Assembly: GCF_019173455.1 (NCBI RefSeq)
Contig: NZ_JADPQH010000001.1
Span: forward strand, 496,001-560,000
DNA from: Nesterenkonia sp. Act20
GTDB taxonomy: Bacteria > Actinomycetota > Actinomycetes > Actinomycetales > Micrococcaceae
Length of the DNA stretch: 64,000 bases
Direction of reading: 5' to 3'
Made by a program: the position numbers and the translations under genes. Below the pieces are notes generated by a model. The model was not told the origin of the DNA. It did no database searches and was given only the letters and a program-made list of their open reading frames with translations. Below, one piece after another: positions 1 to 8,982 of this stretch; position 1 is the stretch's first letter, and each line of letters opens with the position of its first letter.

Positions 1-2065
1 CCGCGCCGGTGGAGGGATCAACGCCCGTGGCGGAGGTGACGTCCTGGGCGACGCGCCAGGCGCGGGCCAGGAACTTCGCGGAGCCCGCTGGTGAGACGTC
101 TGCCCAGTCCACGTCGTCCTCGGGCGGCCCGGCGAACACCATGGTCAGCCGCACAGCGTCCACTCCATAGGCGTCGAGCTGCTCGCCGAGATTCACGCCA
201 TTGCCCAAGGACTTGGACATGGCCTTGCCGCCGTTGAGCACCTGGCCCTGGTTCAGCAGCGCCTTGAACGGCTCGGTGAAGTTCACCAGGCCCAGGTCGA
301 AGAGCACCTTGGTGAAGAAGCGTGAGTAGAGCAGGTGCAGGATGGCGTGTTCCACGCCGCCCACATACTGATCCACCGGGAGCCACTTGTTGATCTCCTC
401 GCTCGGGAAGATCTCTTGGCTGTTGTTCGGGTCGATATAGCGCAGGTAATACCAGGAGGAGTCCACGAAGGTGTCCATGGTGTCGGTGTCGCGAGTGGCG
501 GCTCCGCCGCAGGAGGGGCAGTCCACGTTGACCCAGTCAGCGGCTCCGGCCAGCGGAGACTTGCCCTTGGGCGCGAGCTGTTCGCCGCGCATGCCGGTGG
601 GCAGCGTGACCGGGAGCTGGTCCTCGGGCACCGGGACCTCGCCGCAGGCCTGGCAGTGGATGATCGGGATCGGGGCACCCCAGAAGCGCTGGCGGGAGAG
701 CAGCCAGTCGCGCAGCCGGTAGTTGACCTTGGCCTCGCCGACGCTGTTCTCAGCCAGCACCTCGATGGCGCGGGTGATCGCGGCGTCCTTGCCCAGGCCC
801 TCCCAGGCCGGGGAGTTCACGGCCGTCCCTTCCCCGGCGGTGGCGGTGCCGGTCTCGGCGGGATCCTCATCCCCGGTGTCCACGACCACGCGGATCTGCA
901 GTCCCATGGTCTTGGCGAACTCCAGGTCACGCTGGTCATGGGCGGGCACGCCCATCACCGCGCCGGTGCCGTAGTCGGCGAGCACGTAGTCCGAGGCCCA
1001 GAGCGGCAGCTCTTCGCCGGTGATCGGGTGGATCGCGTAGCGGCCCAGGAACACACCGGTGCGCTCCCGCTCGGCCGACTGGCGTTCGATGTCGGAGACG
1101 CTGCCCAGCGCCGCCCGGTAGGACTCCAGCTCGGCGCGCTGTCCTTCGGTGACCAGGTCCATGGCCAGGTCGGCGTCGGCGGCGACCACCATGAAGGTGA
1201 CCCCGTAGAGCGTGTCAGGACGGGTGGTGAAGACCTCCACCGGGGCATGGTCTGCGCCGTCTGAAGCCGGCTTGATCTCATAGCGCACAGAGGCGCCGGT
1301 GGAACGCCCGATCCAGTTGCGCTGCATGGAGAGCACCCGGTCGGGCCAGTGGCCCTTGAGCTGTTCCATGTCTTCGAGCAGCCGGTCGGCGTAGTCGGTG
1401 ATCTTGAAGTACCACTGGTTCAGAGACTTCTTGATCACCGCGGTGCCGCAGCGTTCACAGGCGCCGTCGACGACCTGCTCATTGGCCAGCACGGTCTGGT
1501 CCTTCGGGCACCAGTTGACCGGGGAGTCCTTCTTGTACGCGAGGCCCTTGTTGTAGAACTGCAGGAACAGCCACTGGGTCCACCGGTAGTAGGACTCATC
1601 CGAGGTGTGCAGCCGGCGGGTCCAGTCGGCGCTGATGCCGTAGCGCTTGAAGGAGGCCGCCTGGGTCTCGATGTTCGCGTAGGTCCAGTCGGCAGGGTGC
1701 GCATCGTTCTTGATCGCGGCGTTCTCGGCGGGCAGCCCGAAGGAGTCCCAGCCGATCGGGTGCAGCACGTTGTAGCCGCGCAGCCTCGCGTAGCGGGCCG
1801 GGATGTCGCCGATCGCGAAGGCCTCGGCGTGGCCCATATGCAGATCACCGGAGGGGTACGGGAACATGTCCAGCACGTACTTCTTCTCCCGCGTATCGGC
1901 AGGATCCACCACGAAGGTGCCCTGTTCCTCCCAGAGGGGCAGCCAGCGCGCTTCCATCTCCTGGAAGGAGTACAGCTTCTTCTCCCCACCCTCCGCGGCA
2001 GCGGATGGGGTAGCGGGCTGAGTCACAGCGGTCTCTGCTGCAGCGGTTTCGCGCGCGTTGCTCAC
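1..2065 (-). CDS. leuS: Leucyl-tRNA synthetase, 5' part (3' end outside window)
   Basis: Class I aminoacyl-tRNA synthetase that charges tRNA-Leu with leucine in the cytoplasm. About 688 N-terminal residues are visible; the gene runs off the left edge, so the C-terminal anticodon-binding part is missing. The HIGH-type signature reads HMGH at about residues 76-79 (context [11 protein letters not shown]), and the KMSKS-type loop reads AMSKSLGN at about 615-622. Between them lies the large insertion typical of the editing domain. I take the GTG at 2065 as start because the conserved domain begins about 30 residues later and nothing upstream is conserved-looking. A TAGACT hexamer at 2111-2116 on this strand is a plausible -10, back to back with the promoter of the divergent hydrolase. 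The short Ala/Thr-rich N-terminal tail is unremarkable for actinobacteria. Confidence 0.97.
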   Translation of the reverse strand, partial: MSNARETAAAETAVTQPATPSAAAEGGEKKLYSFQEMEARWLPLWEEQGTFVVDPADTREKKYVLDMFPYPSGDLHMGHAEAFAIGDIPARYARLRGYNVLHPIGWDSFGLPAENAAIKNDAHPADWTYANIETQAASFKRYGISADWTRRLHTSDESYYRWTQWLFLQFYNKGLAYKKDSPVNWCPKDQTVLANEQVVDGACERCGTAVIKKSLNQWYFKITDYADRLLEDMEQLKGHWPDRVLSMQRNWIGRSTGASVRYEIKPASDGADHAPVEVFTTRPDTLYGVTFMVVAADADLAMDLVTEGQRAELESYRAALGSVSDIERQSAERERTGVFLGRYAIHPITGEELPLWASDYVLADYGTGAVMGVPAHDQRDLEFAKTMGLQIRVVVDTGDEDPAETGTATAGEGTAVNSPAWEGLGKDAAITRAIEVLAENSVGEAKVNYRLRDWLLSRQRFWGAPIPIIHCQACGEVPVPEDQLPVTLPTGMRGEQLAPKGKSPLAGAADWVNVDCPSCGGAATRDTDTMDTFVDSSWYYLRYIDPNNSQEIFPSEEINKWLPVDQYVGGVEHAILHLLYSRFFTKVLFDLGLVNFTEPFKALLNQGQVLNGGKAMSKSLGNGVNLGEQLDAYGVDAVRLTMVFAGPPEDDVDWADVSPAGSAKFLARAWRVAQDVTSATGVDPSTGA

Positions 2066-2110
2066 CTGGGGGGCACCTCGTCGTCGATGGGTCGAGTCTT
2101 GGACCCGGCC

Positions 2111-2137
2111 AGTCTAATGGAGTTCGAAAGGTAGGCT
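2111..2137. promoter_or_regulatory. Divergent promoter region, leuS / hydrolase
   Basis: TAGACT (minus strand, 2111-2116) faces leuS and TAGGCT (plus strand, 2132-2137) faces the hydrolase. The second ends 6 nt before the GTG at 2144, so that transcript would start at or next to its start codon. No good -35 is visible for either. Confidence 0.45.
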
Positions 2138-2143
2138 GACGCA

Positions 2144-3154
2144 GTGATCCGCCCGTGGACCGAGCACCCGGCTCGAACAGGAACCCGCCACCAGATTCCG
2201 CTGAGCTTCGTCTTGCCCGACGACGACGGCGCCCGGCTGAGCACCTCGGCTGCGGTCTGGCGCTACTCCCCCGCACCTCGAGCTGATTCGCAGGCGCAGG
2301 ACGCGGCTCCGCGGCTGCTGTTCATCCACGGATTCCGCGGAGACCACCACGGCATGGCGCTGATCGTCGATGCGCTGCCCGAGTATGAGATCTTCGTGCC
2401 GGACCTTCCCGGCTTCGGCGAGACCGCTCCACTGAAGCGCGAACAAGGCGAACCCGGAGAACATGACCTCGACGCCTACGCGGCATTCGTCGAGGCACTC
2501 GCCGATGAACTCAGCCTCGGGCCTCATGACGTCCTGGTGGGTCACTCCTTCGGATCGATCATCGTGGCCGCCCATGTGGCGCACCGCGAGCGCGGCGGAA
2601 AGCTCCAGCGCTGGGCGGGATTGGGGCTCTTCGCGCCGATCAGCAACGACATCTTCGCGGGTCGGCTGCTGCCCGGTGCCGCCGGGGTCGACGCCTACTA
2701 CCGCCTCGCCCGAGCGCTCCCAGCCCGCGCAGCGCAGCTGGTCCTTCACTCCCCCCTCGCTCTGGCGGTCACGAACGCCTCGATGATCGTGTCCCGAGAT
2801 CCGGCCCTGATCGGATATATCCGCGATCAACACCGGCGATACTTCAGCAGCTATTCCGACCCGCGCACGCTCCTGCAGGCCTACTGGGCATCGAGCCGCC
2901 ATACGGTGACCGAATTTGCTGCCGACCTGCACCTTCCGGTGCTGCTCGCCCCTGGGTCCCAGGACCAGCTGAGCACACCTGCCGGGCAGCGCGGTCTGCG
3001 CCGAGCGCTTCCCCACGGAGAGCTCGAGGTGCTGCACGGCACCGGGCATCTGCTCCACTATGAGAAGCCGGCACAGGCCGCCCGTGCCCTGCGTCGATTC
3101 CTGCTGAGCCTCGATCAGCCCGACGCCCGGGAGGAGCACGGCCGGCTGGGCTAG
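2144..3154 (+). CDS. Alpha/beta-fold hydrolase
   Basis: Predicted soluble hydrolase of the alpha/beta superfamily, 336 residues; substrate unknown. The oxyanion strand reads LLFIHGF (about 58-64), the nucleophile elbow is GHSFGS with Ser135, the probable acid is Asp274 in APGSQDQ, and the probable catalytic His is His302 in GTGHLLHYE. A lid-like helical insert lies between about 165 and 255. The GTG start has no Shine-Dalgarno but sits 6 nt after TAGGCT, suggesting a leaderless message. Its stop codon overlaps the stop of the convergent priA gene within one CTAG palindrome. Nothing nearby identifies the substrate; such genes are often labelled lipase, esterase or haloperoxidase without proof. 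Confidence 0.85.
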   Translation: MIRPWTEHPARTGTRHQIPLSFVLPDDDGARLSTSAAVWRYSPAPRADSQAQDAAPRLLFIHGFRGDHHGMALIVDALPEYEIFVPDLPGFGETAPLKREQGEPGEHDLDAYAAFVEALADELSLGPHDVLVGHSFGSIIVAAHVAHRERGGKLQRWAGLGLFAPISNDIFAGRLLPGAAGVDAYYRLARALPARAAQLVLHSPLALAVTNASMIVSRDPALIGYIRDQHRRYFSSYSDPRTLLQAYWASSRHTVTEFAADLHLPVLLAPGSQDQLSTPAGQRGLRRALPHGELEVLHGTGHLLHYEKPAQAARALRRFLLSLDQPDAREEHGRLG

Positions 3155-5169
3155 AACTGCAGGCTTGGCACGTCGTCCATGGCGATCCGCAGTCCCCGCC
3201 CTGACCGCGCTGCACCCGGCGGAGCCGCGCTGTGCGTTCGCCGGATCCGTCGGATCTCGGTGACCACCGAGCTGGCCTCGGCGTATCCGAAGAACAGCAG
3301 GTAGCGGTGGCGTCCGTCCTCCAGCGCCGAGGGACCGATCCAGCTCCTGCCCGGGGGAAGCCGCACCTGGGCAAGGAAGGCCTCGGCTTCGGCGGGGTCC
3401 CCGGTGAGGCTGAGCATGCGCTGGGCCGGAGGGAGCCCCAGCTCCAGTCGGTTGTAGAGCTCGCGTCGAGCGTAGGAGACCGGATCCCAGCGGATGAGCG
3501 CAGAGGTCAGCTCCTCGGCGTCGGCCGTGATGACCACAGTGCCGCCGTCGTCCTGATGTCTGCGCACCAGTGTCGATGCGCGGAACCAGCGTGCGAGCAC
3601 CTGGCGCGGCACGTCGAGCCCCTCGCGGCTCAGCTGGGTGTCCCCGTCCAGCAGCAGTGCCGCTGCGTAGCCCGTCCGCGCGACCGGCTCCACTCCGGGT
3701 GTGGAGACCACCAGTGCGGGCTCCTCGCCCACCTGATCGATGGGGTGGTCGGAGGTCGACGAGACCACCGGCGTGTTGGGGAAGGCACGACCGAGCTCCT
3801 GGGCGGTGCGGTCCGCGCCTCGCGTTCCGGCGCGAAAGGTGGTCGAGCCGCACTCGGCGCACCGGTGGTTGCGGTGATGGAGTCCGCACCAGCGGCATTT
3901 CAGCGTGTGCGACTGACCGTGATGGGCGGGAAGGCTCAGCGGGCCGTGACACTGCGGGCACTGCTGGCGGGCGCGGCAGCGTTCACACAGCACGGCGGGG
4001 ATGAACCCGCTGCGCGCGACCTGCACGAGCACCGGGCCGTGCTGCAGTCCCTCCCGCGCAGCCTTATACGCGGCCGCGGGAAGACGGGCCTGCCGGAAGG
4101 CGGGCTCGCGCTCCTGCTGGTAGGAGTCTGCGGTGGCGATCATCCGCGGGGCCGCCGCACGACGCTCCTCTCGCGCAGGCGCGGTCTCGGTGAGCCACCC
4201 GCGCTCCACCAGCCGCTGGACCTCCAGGCTGCGCGAGGTGGAGAGCATGACGAGTTCCGCGCCGGTCTGCACGGTGCGCAGCAGCGCGACTTCCCGGACG
4301 TGGTGATAGGGGGCACGCGGCTCAGCGTGGGTCGCCTCGGCGTCTTCGAAGATGACCAGCAGACGCAGCCGCGCCACCGGGGCGAAGATCGCAGAGCGGG
4401 TGCCGACCACCACCCGCGCCTGGCCGAAGCGCACCTGCAGGAAGGACCGATAGCGCGCGGAGGGCCCCATCTCCGCAGTGAGCTGCACGGCCACGCCACT
4501 GCCCAGCTCCGCGGTGAGCACCTCCATGAGTGACTCCACATCGCGCTGATCCGGGACGACGACGACGGCGTCCCCGCCGGCCTCCAGGCAGGCGCGCACG
4601 CGCTGCAGGATCTGCAGCGTCCAAGACTGCTCGCCGAAGGACTTCAGTGCCAGCGCTGCCGTGCGAAGGCCGGGGTTCTCCCTCTCGAGCACAGGACGGG
4701 GTGCGGTCAGTCCCGCATAGTCCTTCTCTACGCGCGCCGCACGGGGTGGGATGGCTGCACGCAGCACATCGGCGGTGACGCCTGCGCCGCGCTCGGCCAC
4801 CTGCTGGGCGATGTCAAGGATGTCCTCCGCCAGGACCGGCAGGGCGGTGACCAGCTTGGTGATCAGCGAGAGGCGTGAGGTGGTGGCAGGCTCCTCTTTG
4901 CGACGAATCACGTAGCCGGTCATCTCCCGTCCGGAGAACCTGAGCTTGACCCGGCAGCCGGGCACGATCTTGTCCGCGAGATCGATGGGCACCACGTAGT
5001 CGAAGGGCCGGTCGAGGTGTGGGACCGCTGATTCCAACAGCACCTCCGCCACCGGAAGATCATCGGTGGCACCAGCGGGCAGCGCAGGTGCAGGCGCGGG
5101 CGCCAGCGAATCCAGCAGGGCAGGCTGATTCGAGTGCCTCTGCGCCTGGGGACCCTGCTCCTGCGCCAC
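3151..5169 (-). CDS. priA: Degenerate primosomal protein N' (PriA)
   Basis: Homologue of the replication-restart protein PriA, about 672 residues. The N-terminal DNA-binding part (about 45-130, with the FDYVVP segment) and the zinc region (CERCRARQQCPQCHG and CRWCGLHHRNHRCAECG, about residues 390-450) are clear. The helicase core is eroded: no GxxGxGK[ST] P-loop exists, and the DEAH-type box reads FEDAEATH. This is a known trait of actinobacterial PriA, so it probably acts as a structural DNA-binding factor rather than an ATP-driven helicase. A near-perfect Shine-Dalgarno, AAGGAGGTGA, precedes it; spacing favours the GTG at 5169, though the GTG at 5175 is also in frame. In relatives priA follows metK directly; here a TVP38 gene on the opposite strand separates them. 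Confidence 0.9.
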   Translation of the reverse strand: MAQEQGPQAQRHSNQPALLDSLAPAPAPALPAGATDDLPVAEVLLESAVPHLDRPFDYVVPIDLADKIVPGCRVKLRFSGREMTGYVIRRKEEPATTSRLSLITKLVTALPVLAEDILDIAQQVAERGAGVTADVLRAAIPPRAARVEKDYAGLTAPRPVLERENPGLRTAALALKSFGEQSWTLQILQRVRACLEAGGDAVVVVPDQRDVESLMEVLTAELGSGVAVQLTAEMGPSARYRSFLQVRFGQARVVVGTRSAIFAPVARLRLLVIFEDAEATHAEPRAPYHHVREVALLRTVQTGAELVMLSTSRSLEVQRLVERGWLTETAPAREERRAAAPRMIATADSYQQEREPAFRQARLPAAAYKAAREGLQHGPVLVQVARSGFIPAVLCERCRARQQCPQCHGPLSLPAHHGQSHTLKCRWCGLHHRNHRCAECGSTTFRAGTRGADRTAQELGRAFPNTPVVSSTSDHPIDQVGEEPALVVSTPGVEPVARTGYAAALLLDGDTQLSREGLDVPRQVLARWFRASTLVRRHQDDGGTVVITADAEELTSALIRWDPVSYARRELYNRLELGLPPAQRMLSLTGDPAEAEAFLAQVRLPPGRSWIGPSALEDGRHRYLLFFGYAEASSVVTEIRRIRRTHSAAPPGAARSGRGLRIAMDDVPSLQF

Positions 5170-5265
5170 GTCCACTCACCTCCTTGCAGGGATTTCCACT
5201 GCCCTGGAATCGTATCCCGCGCCACGGACACCGAGCGTGCAGCAGGACTCCGGCCCCTCGGTGCG

Positions 5266-5271
5266 TAGAGT
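5266..5271 (+). promoter_or_regulatory. -10 hexamer of the TVP38 gene
   Basis: TAGAGT ends 7 nt before the ATG at 5279. This supports that ATG over the upstream in-frame GTG at 5237 and predicts a leaderless transcript. Confidence 0.45.
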
Positions 5272-5278
5272 TACTCAG

Positions 5279-5956
5279 ATGAGTGAGAAGTCCCTCCGAC
5301 CGGCCTGGGGATCGTTCCTGCGCAACGCCCTGCTGGTCGCCGTGCTGCTGGTGATGGTCTATGCGGCGTTCAATCTGCGCCTACCCTCGGTGGACACGCT
5401 GCAGAGCCGGATCGAGGCCTACGGCTGGGCCGGCTGGATCGTGTTCGTCCTGCTCTATGCCGTGGTCGCGATGACGCCCATTCCGGTGACGATCATGGCG
5501 ATCAGCGGTGGATTCATCTTCGGCATCCTCGAGGGAAGTCTGCTCTCCGTGATCGGCGTGCTGATCGGCTGCTGGGCCGCCTATCACCTGGCACGATCGC
5601 TGGGTGCTCAAGCAGTGCGCAGACTCCTGGGATCCCATGCGGACACCGTGGAGACCCGCCTGCAGAACGCCGGCTTCGAGGCGGTCTTCGCCCTGCGACT
5701 GACGCCCGGAGTGCCGTATTGGCCGGTGAACTACGGCGGCGGCGCCTTCGGCGTGACCCAGCGCGACTTCGTCGTGGCCAGCGTGATCGCCACTGTGCCC
5801 GGTCAGGTCTCCCTGGTCGCCCTGGGCGCATTCATCGCTGAACCGTCGGTGATGCACGGCGCCGTGGTCGCTGTGGCCTGGATCGTGGTGGTGGGCATGA
5901 CGATCTGGGCCTATCGCAGCTGGCGCGGGACGGCTCGCCCGCTTCCCGGGGCCTGA
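5279..5956 (+). CDS. TVP38/TMEM64 (SNARE-associated) membrane protein
   Basis: Integral membrane protein of the VTT/DedA-like TVP38 family, 225 residues from the chosen ATG; the family is implicated in lipid or solute transport but this member's substrate is unknown. Visible hydrophobic segments: about 15-30, 55-75, 75-105 (with the family-typical GGFIFGILEG), 155-190 and 195-215. The conserved charged/Gly region FALRLTPGVPYWPVNYGGG lies near residues 135-155. An upstream GTG at 5237 is in frame but lies before the -10-like TAGAGT. The gene sits on the opposite strand between metK and priA, which are usually neighbours, and its 3' end is followed by degenerate short tandem repeats, so it looks like a local insertion. 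Confidence 0.85.
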   Translation: MSEKSLRPAWGSFLRNALLVAVLLVMVYAAFNLRLPSVDTLQSRIEAYGWAGWIVFVLLYAVVAMTPIPVTIMAISGGFIFGILEGSLLSVIGVLIGCWAAYHLARSLGAQAVRRLLGSHADTVETRLQNAGFEAVFALRLTPGVPYWPVNYGGGAFGVTQRDFVVASVIATVPGQVSLVALGAFIAEPSVMHGAVVAVAWIVVVGMTIWAYRSWRGTARPLPGA

Positions 5957-6017
5957 ACCGGCGCACCTGAACCGCCGCACCTGAATTCCGCACCTGAACC
6001 GCCACAACTGAATCCCG
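5951..6017. repeat. Degenerate 13-14 bp tandem repeat at the 3' end of the TVP38 gene
   Basis: About five imperfect copies of a unit resembling cacctgaaccgccg. The first copy contains the TGA stop of the TVP38 gene (5954-5956). Confidence 0.7.
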
Positions 6018-6041
6018 GAGGCAGGCGCCGGACGTTGTCCT

Positions 6042-6079
6042 CGAAGACAGTGTCAGGCGTCGAAGACAGTGTCAGGCGT
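6042..6079. repeat. Perfect 19-bp tandem duplication at the 3' end of metK
   Basis: Two identical adjacent copies (6042-6060 and 6061-6079) of cgaagacagtgtcaggcgt. The right copy holds the last codon and TGA stop of metK (stop at 6072-6074), so the duplication appears to have been seeded by the gene end. Confidence 0.9.
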
Positions 6080-7289
6080 TGAAGAAGGACTTCAGCGCCT
6101 CGACCCGGTCGAGGCGCTCCCAGGGGAAGTTGTCCCCTTCCCGGCCGAAGTGGCCGTTCTTGGAGGTCTCCCGGTAGATCGGCCGCAGCAGGTCGAGATC
6201 TTCGATGATGCCCAGCGGACGCAGGTCGAACACAGCGTCGATGGCCGCGGAGATCTGCACGGGGTCCACCTTCTCGGTCCCAAAGGTCTCCACATAGATT
6301 CCCACCGGCCGGGCACGGCCGATCGCGTAGGCGATCTGAATCTCGGCGCGGTCCGCAAGGCCTGCCGCGACCACGTTCTTGGCCACCCAGCGCATCGCGT
6401 AGGCGGCCGAGCGGTCCACCTTGGACGGGTCCTTGCCGGAGAAGGCGCCGCCGCCGTGGCGCGAGAAGCCGCCATAGGTGTCCACGATGATCTTGCGTCC
6501 GGTCAGTCCGGCGTCGCCCACAGGCCCGCCGACGACGAAGGGCCCGGAGGGGTTGATGATCTCGGAGAGGGCCCCAAGGTCCAGGTCTGTGTGTCCCAAC
6601 ACCGGGGCGATGACCTGTTCGCTGATGTCACCACGCAGCTGTTCCTGCGAGATGTCTGAGGTGTGCTGCGTGGAGACCACCACGGTGTCCAGGCTGACCG
6701 GCCGGTCGCCGTCGTAGCCGATGGTGACCTGGGTCTTGCCGTCAGGTCGCAGGTAGGCGAGCTCGCCGCTCTGCCGGACCTGGGTCAGCTGGGCGGAGAG
6801 CTGATGCGCCAGCGAGATGGCGCTGGGCATATAGGTGGGCGTCTCATTGGTGGCGTAGCCGAACATGATGCCCTGGTCGCCGGCGCCCTGAGCGTCCCGT
6901 CGATCATCGGCGCCTCCACGAGCCTCCATGGAGTTGAACACCCCGGCGAAGATCTCCGGGGACTGCTGACCGATGGAGATCGAGACGCCGCATCGGGCTC
7001 CGTCGAAGCCGTTGGCCGAGGAGTCGTAGCCGATGTCGAGCAGCGTGTTGCGCACGATCTGCGGAATCTCCACATACCCCGAGGTGGTGACCTCGCCCGC
7101 CACATGGACCAACCCTGTGGTGGTCAGCGTCTCCACTGCCACCCGCGAGTTCGCATCCTCGGCGAGGAGCGCGTCGAGGATGGCATCGGAGATCTGGTCA
7201 CAGATCTTGTCCGGGTGCCCGATGGTCACCGATTCGGAGCTGAACAGACGCAGAGAGGAGGCCGCTGCTGGGGCGCTGGAATTCGTCAC
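6072..7289 (-). CDS. metK: S-adenosylmethionine synthetase
   Basis: Makes S-adenosylmethionine from methionine and ATP in the cytoplasm; 405 residues, full length. Family signatures are [13 protein letters not shown] near the N-terminus, the ATP-binding [15 protein letters not shown] near 125-140, and the P-loop-like [19 protein letters not shown] near 285-305. It ends the minus-strand series mihF-gmk-rpoZ-coaBC-metK, but it has its own promoter: TTCGAC, a 17-nt spacer and TAGGAT ending 6 nt before the GTG start, so a leaderless message is likely. The last codon lies inside a 19-bp tandem duplication. There is no room for a SAM riboswitch in the 44 bp before it. Confidence 0.98.
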   Translation of the reverse strand: MTNSSAPAAASSLRLFSSESVTIGHPDKICDQISDAILDALLAEDANSRVAVETLTTTGLVHVAGEVTTSGYVEIPQIVRNTLLDIGYDSSANGFDGARCGVSISIGQQSPEIFAGVFNSMEARGGADDRRDAQGAGDQGIMFGYATNETPTYMPSAISLAHQLSAQLTQVRQSGELAYLRPDGKTQVTIGYDGDRPVSLDTVVVSTQHTSDISQEQLRGDISEQVIAPVLGHTDLDLGALSEIINPSGPFVVGGPVGDAGLTGRKIIVDTYGGFSRHGGGAFSGKDPSKVDRSAAYAMRWVAKNVVAAGLADRAEIQIAYAIGRARPVGIYVETFGTEKVDPVQISAAIDAVFDLRPLGIIEDLDLLRPIYRETSKNGHFGREGDNFPWERLDRVEALKSFFNA

Positions 7290-7295
7290 TCGGTA

Positions 7296-7324
7296 ATCCT
7301 ACGTGAGCAGGTTCCGGCGTCGAA
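7296..7324 (-). promoter_or_regulatory. metK promoter (-35 and -10)
   Basis: On the minus strand, TTCGAC (7319-7324), a 17-nt spacer and TAGGAT (7296-7301), then 6 nt to the GTG at 7289. This is one of the two best-formed promoters in the window. Confidence 0.6.
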
Positions 7325-7333
7325 CGCGAGGCT

Positions 7334-8650
7334 TCACACGACGTAAGCGGCGACCCGCTTGAGGATGGCCGCAGCGGCCTCATGCTTCGTGCCGCGCAGG
7401 GTGAGCACGTCGGAGGCATTCTCCGCGGCGTCTCCCTCGGCCTGGGCCGCGCGAGCTGGTGAGGTGAGGATGTGGATCTCGGTCTCATCGCGCCCGAAGA
7501 CGAGGTTCTCCCCCACCTGATTCAACACCAGCAGGTCACAGCCCTTGCGCATCAGTTTGGTCTGCGCGAGCTCCAAAGGAGTCGCATCGGCGCTTCCGGT
7601 CTCTGCGGCGAAGCCGACGATGACCCCGGGCCCCGCCCCGGAGGAGTCGCGCCGCACCACTGCTTCGGCGAGGATGTCGGGATTGCGTTCAAGCGTGATC
7701 ACGGGGTTCTCGCCGTCGTCGGTCTTCTTGATCTTCTGCGCCGCATAGGCGGCAGGGCGAAAATCCGCGACGGCGGCGGCCATCAGCAAGACATCGGCGT
7801 CGGCGGCCACGCGCTCGACGGCGGCCTGCAGCTGCGCGGCAGTCTCTATGTGTTCCACGGTGATGTTGGGCAGGTTCGGCGCCGGGAGGTCCATGATGCC
7901 CGCGATGAGGTGCACCCGGGCGCCGGCAGCGGCGGCGGTCTCGGCGAGAGCGAGGCCCTGTTTGCCCGAGGATCGGTTGCCCAGGTAGCGGACCGGGTCC
8001 AGGGGCTCGCGGGTGCCCCCGGCGGTGACGACGACCTTGCAGCGCAGCAGCGCGGGCTGGGGCTCGGCCTCGGGTGCGTCGGAGGCGGCTGCGAGTGGCG
8101 CCTCGGCGTGGGTGGGGCTCTGTGCTGCAGCGAGCACCTCAGTGACCCGGACGTAGATGTCTTCGGGCTCCGGAAGCCGACCTGGGCCGGTGTCCTTGCC
8201 GGTGAGACGGCCGACGGCGGGCTCCATGACCTCGATCCCGCGAGACCGCAGGGTCTGCACGTTCTCCGCGGTGGCCGCGTTGCACCACATCTCGGTGTGC
8301 ATCGCAGGCACCAGCAACACCGGAGCCTCGGTGGCGAGCAGCGTGGTGGTGAGCAGGTCGTCGGCCATTCCGGCACGTGCGCGGGCCAGCAGATCGGCGG
8401 TGGCGGGCACGACGACGATCAGGTCCGCTTCCTGTCCGAGGCGGACGTGGCGGACCTGGTCGATCCCGGAGAACACCGAAGTGGTGACTTCGCGACCGCT
8501 GAGGGCCTCCCAGGTGGCCCGGCCGATGAACTGCTCGGAGGCGGGGGTCGGGATCACATCGACCTGGTGGCCATCCTCCCGCAGCAGACGAAGCAGCAGC
8601 ACGGCCTTATAGGCGGCGATGCCGGCACTGACTCCCAGAACGATGCGCAT
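7334..8650 (-). CDS. coaBC: Bifunctional phosphopantothenoylcysteine decarboxylase/synthetase
   Basis: Two consecutive steps of coenzyme A biosynthesis in one cytoplasmic polypeptide of 438 residues. The N-terminal CoaC flavoprotein half opens with VLGVSAGIAAYKAV and holds the active-site stretch PAMHTEMW (about 115-122). The C-terminal CoaB half starts with VVTAGGTREPLDPVRYLGN (about 210-228) and has the conserved KLMRKGCDLLVLN segment near 385. An Ala/Glu/Pro-rich linker of about 30 residues joins the halves. The ATG follows TAATCT by 6 nt and lacks a ribosome-binding site, so it may be leaderless although it sits 68 bp after rpoZ in the same series. Confidence 0.97.
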   Translation of the reverse strand: MRIVLGVSAGIAAYKAVLLLRLLREDGHQVDVIPTPASEQFIGRATWEALSGREVTTSVFSGIDQVRHVRLGQEADLIVVVPATADLLARARAGMADDLLTTTLLATEAPVLLVPAMHTEMWCNAATAENVQTLRSRGIEVMEPAVGRLTGKDTGPGRLPEPEDIYVRVTEVLAAAQSPTHAEAPLAAASDAPEAEPQPALLRCKVVVTAGGTREPLDPVRYLGNRSSGKQGLALAETAAAAGARVHLIAGIMDLPAPNLPNITVEHIETAAQLQAAVERVAADADVLLMAAAVADFRPAAYAAQKIKKTDDGENPVITLERNPDILAEAVVRRDSSGAGPGVIVGFAAETGSADATPLELAQTKLMRKGCDLLVLNQVGENLVFGRDETEIHILTSPARAAQAEGDAAENASDVLTLRGTKHEAAAAILKRVAAYVV

Positions 8651-8656
8651 GGGTTC

Positions 8657-8662
8657 AGATTA
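8657..8662 (-). promoter_or_regulatory. -10 hexamer of coaBC
   Basis: TAATCT on the minus strand ends 6 nt before the coaBC ATG (8650); a leaderless start is predicted. Confidence 0.4.
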
Positions 8663-8718
8663 CCTCGGCAGGACTCAGCCGCGATTGCCGCGGCGAGCCG
8701 ATGCCGAGGTGAGCCAGA

Positions 8719-8982
8719 TCAGGAGGCGGGGTTGACCGCGGGGTGGTTGACCAGAAGGTTCTCGTTGATCTCGCGCAGGGAGATGGACATCGACTTCTCG
8801 TTGAGCTTGGTGTCCACCAACGGACCCACGTATTCGAAGAGACCCTCATGCAGCTGGGCGTAGTAGGCGTTGATCTGGCGCGCACGCTTCGCGGCGAAGA
8901 GGACCAGGGCGTACTTGGAATCGCTCTTCTCCAGGAGGGAGTCGATCGACGGGTAGATGATGCCTTCTTGCTGCTCAGTCAC
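8719..8982 (-). CDS. rpoZ: RNA polymerase omega subunit
   Basis: Small subunit (87 residues) that helps fold and hold the beta-prime subunit of RNA polymerase. Features include [20 protein letters not shown] near the N-terminus, then the helix [15 protein letters not shown]; both match the family, and the length is typical of actinobacteria. Its start overlaps the end of gmk by 4 bp, indicating translational coupling in the mihF-gmk-rpoZ unit. Confidence 0.96.
   Translation of the reverse strand: MTEQQEGIIYPSIDSLLEKSDSKYALVLFAAKRARQINAYYAQLHEGLFEYVGPLVDTKLNEKSMSISLREINENLLVNHPAVNPAS

Noticed and set aside
335-1264. Long plus-strand ORF opposite leuS
   Set aside because: Antisense shadow of leuS; Gly/Val/His-rich composition typical of reversed GC-rich codons and no motif.
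7290-7333. SAM riboswitch before metK
   Set aside because: Only 44 bp separate coaBC and metK, and the promoter lies 6 nt before the start codon.
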